Assembly (NCBI GenBank): GCA_015501595.1
Contig: JADNRX010000008.1
Location: 372,001-436,000, forward strand
Source of the DNA: Hymenopellis radicata
Lineage: Eukaryota > Basidiomycota > Agaricomycetes > Agaricales > Physalacriaceae
Direction of reading: 5' to 3'
DNA: 64,000 nucleotides
This document shows positions 61,742 to 64,000 of this stretch, in pieces. The notes beneath the pieces are model-generated. The model was not told the origin of the DNA and searched no databases. It saw nothing but the letters and a program-made list of their open reading frames with translations. How positions within the stretch are numbered: the first letter of the stretch is position 1; each line of letters begins with the position of its first letter. Position numbers and translations under genes: made by a program.

Positions 61742-63195
61742 GCTTGGGCCAAGAGAATAGGCGGGATTGGGTCAGGAGGAGGGAGGGTAGGAGGGCGAGA
61801 GGGCGGCGGGGAGGACAATCTTATTGATGTGGGGACAAGTGCCAGAGCATATATACACAGGAACGACCCTAACACGTGCTTATCTCCGCTTTACTTCTGC
61901 TTCCGCGGGACAGCCTTTTTGTTTAGTTGTTCAGATCCACTCAGTTACCTGACAATAGCTAACGTCCGGATCTGACTTGCCCGCGTCATCTCAAACTGTT
62001 CCTGTAGCCTAATCTCTCCTCATTTGACTGCTCCCAGCTGCTTCAGTACGTTAATGCGGCGCCTCAATGACCAACCACTTTGTAAAGCGCCATGCAGGTG
62101 ACCGTGTTGCCTGCAGTGGCTATTACACTACCGTCGTCCAGGCGAGGGAGTATCCTCGGCACAGGCGGTAGTATGATTACCAGTCGGCAGATAATGCGGA
62201 GACTCCTCTTCATCTCAGCAGCGCCGATGGACGTTACTGTGCGCTCAATTGATTGTACGACAGCCGCAATCATGGAGCTGTCCTCCTGTATAACCATTAG
62301 CTGTGTGCTACATCTGCCCTTCATACTCGCCGTACCGCTCCTGGAAATTAATCTCGACTCGGACTCGGAACCAGATTCGGAATCACCTCATCCTAGCGTC
62401 AGCTACATCACTTTCCGGGATTCTCAACCCCTCCGCTGAAATTAACCGTTATCTCTATTAACGTACTGCTTTACCCACCACCGCGTTTCGATCCTACGAT
62501 GCACCGCCTTCCATCGCAGCCAGGGCGCCACCCACCACACTCAAACCGGCAATTGTAACCGCCTCCCCGCGTCTCTCACACCCCTTCGCTGCTGCGCCCG
62601 GACTGCTCCCTCCCACGACTCCGATATCCACCGGGTACGCCACTAGTATACTTCACGTCAGCGCATTTCAAGTGAGAATACAAATCTTTTCTTGGAGGCC
62701 CCATCCCATAGCTTCCTTCGCGCGACGCCCTCGGTCTGGAATGTCAGACCGCCTCTCCATCGGCCCTTACCGTCCTCGCCATCACGTACTACGCTCCGAC
62801 TCGAGGCGTTGAGAAGTCCGATATGGATGGACCCGGGGTCTGGGGATCTATGCGTCATACTTCAGCGTGTGCTAAGATGAAGGCGTCAACGTTGATGGTC
62901 ATTAATCGTCGACCTGCACCTACCAAATCGTCGTCACAGGCACGATGACTGACGCCTTCAACTCTGTCTGACTTGCGATGAATAGCCTGAGGGGCATAGA
63001 GAGATGATTTGGTGACTGAAGGCAGGTTCACACGGAGTTCGAGCCATCTCCCCACACTCCGAGTCTATACATTCGGTCGGAGGTTGGCGACAGGGCGACC
63101 TGGAGTAAATTTGATCTTTCTTACTCTGAAGCCACTCATCAGCTCGTTCTTGAATGGATCAGGAGGTCAGTCTCAGTTCATTGTCAATTTCGCGG
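61742..63195. other. Intergenic, nothing recognised
   Basis: About 1.45 kb. Two overlapping opposite-strand frames at 62064-62439 are mutually antisense, with no motif on either. C/T-rich tracts at 62.45-62.6 kb resemble promoter sequence. No RNA gene or repeat recognised. Confidence 0.3.
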
Positions 63196-63937
63196 TTACT
63201 CACTGACGCCGACGGATGTGCATGCATACTTCCACAATTCGTTGACAGACAGCGATAGAAGAAGGTGCGAAACGGACATCGAGGAAAAGGTCTGGACACG
63301 GTGAGACTCTTCGACGAGAATAATCCGGAAACCCACATTCCCCCGATATCTATATTCACAGAGTAGCCTTTGAACTCTGGTTTGAAGATTGACCCAAAGT
63401 AACGCGCACTTGACCAACGCCACAAGCCGAATCTCGTGAGAGCCTTGAATGCTAAAATCATCCTTAACAGAGACCGTCTTTCCATATCCCGAAAAGTATT
63501 TCGAAGCTGTCGCCACATGTGTACTCGGTGTGGACGGCGTAGCCAGGAAACTTGTACACGCTGAAGAGTTGCCTGGGTCTCAGCGACAAGCGCGCGAGCT
63601 AGAAACCCCCGTTCGCGTCATATTCCATGTCATCCACCTAGTCGCCGCAAAAAAGAGCATTCAACGCTCCGAGAATAGCATGGCGTTGAAAAACGCAGAG
63701 CCGGTTGATGAGGAAGCGAACTTGAGAAACTCGTCGCTGTTCGTTCCATCATCGGTAAGAACTGCGACATGATTCCGCGCATGGCGGGCTTTGTTCTCCA
63801 AATAATGTTGTGGCGAGCGTCCGACGGGTGCGTGCGATTGATGAAGAGAAGAAGGGTTTTGGATGGGTGGAGAACATAGGGCTCGTTGGACACGAAGAAT
63901 GATAACCAATGTCAGCAACCAGATGATTCATGAACAC
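63196..63937 (-). CDS. Possible gene fragment of unknown family
   Basis: Two candidate exons on the minus strand, with the possible gene start beyond 63.9 kb. The upstream one contains TDDGTNSDEFLKFASSSTGS and AFFNAMLF (63770-63665), which reads like real protein but requires a frame change from the preceding KTLLLFINRTHPSDARHNI. The downstream one (63516-63196) contains ASKYFSGYGKTVSVKDDFSI and ends KYACTSVGVSE. Family not recognised. Low confidence that both belong together. Confidence 0.25.
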
Positions 63938-64000
63938 AAAAGAAGGTATGTACCTAGCGGTTGATGCTTGTTTAACGTACTATACGCATCTGAGCAGAAT

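Noticed and set aside
61109..61975. Long plus-strand open frames rich in Arg and Gly
   Set aside because: Antisense shadow of the proline/histidine-rich gene; composition reflects complementary proline codons.

Overview
This window is nuclear DNA from a mushroom-forming basidiomycete (Agaricomycete). The evidence is dense short-intron genes (most introns I traced are about 40-60 nt, GT-AG with CTNAY-like branch sites), a PriB-type Zn2Cys6 regulator, a membrane hybrid histidine kinase, a plant-type wax-synthase-like acyltransferase, small secreted cysteine-rich proteins, and protein families seen mainly in Agaricomycetes. There is no operon structure; genes lie on both strands, separated by a few hundred bases up to about 1.5 kb.

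Layout. 0.5-1.3 kb (-): coiled-coil hypothetical. 3.8-5.4 kb (+): RTA1-like seven-helix membrane protein with a damaged 5' end. 5.7-7.0 kb (-): PD-(D/E)XK-like hypothetical. 7.3-8.6 kb (+): RING-finger coiled-coil protein. 8.8-12.9 kb (+): membrane hybrid histidine kinase. 13.1-14.5 kb (-): wax-synthase-like acyltransferase. 14.8-17.0 kb (-): Cys-rich/acidic hypothetical. 18.3-22.8 kb (+): GH35 beta-galactosidase. 24.3-24.8 kb (-): small hypothetical. 25.7 kb (-): tRNA-Val. 26.0-27.6 kb: head-to-head pair of small secreted cysteine-rich paralogues. 27.7-29.3 kb (-): HIRIP3-like histone chaperone. 29.5-32.6 kb (-): PriB-like transcription factor. 34.2-35.1, 39.3-39.9 and 40.6-41.3 kb: three members of an unrecognised protein family. 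35.7-38.8 kb (-): alpha-arrestin lying between them. 41.4-46.1 kb: divergent MFS permease and amidase. 46.1-47.1 kb (-): BTB-like protein. 47.3-47.9 kb (-): secreted expansin-like double-psi beta-barrel protein. 49.5 kb (+): second tRNA-Val. 49.7-55.4 kb (-): large LysM-CBM18-GH18 chitinase. 56.0-56.75 kb (-): RRP46 exosome subunit. 58.0-60.5 kb (+): SDH1. 60.7-61.7 kb (-): proline-rich hypothetical. 63.2-63.9 kb (-): a possible gene fragment.

How the genes relate. Housekeeping functions (SDH1, RRP46, histone chaperone, tRNAs) are mixed with wall- and environment-facing ones (chitinase, expansin-like protein, beta-galactosidase, secreted cysteine-rich proteins, amidase with permease, arrestin, histidine kinase). 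The only clear functional pairing from position is the permease and amidase sharing one 464-bp promoter.

Quality caution. At least ten otherwise well-conserved genes contain single-base frame breaks, mostly apparent one-base deletions and often in G/C runs. I read these mainly as assembly errors, but real decay cannot be excluded, and every finding that depends on one or two bases (notably an apparent AT-AC intron inside the histidine kinase H-box) should be read with this in mind.
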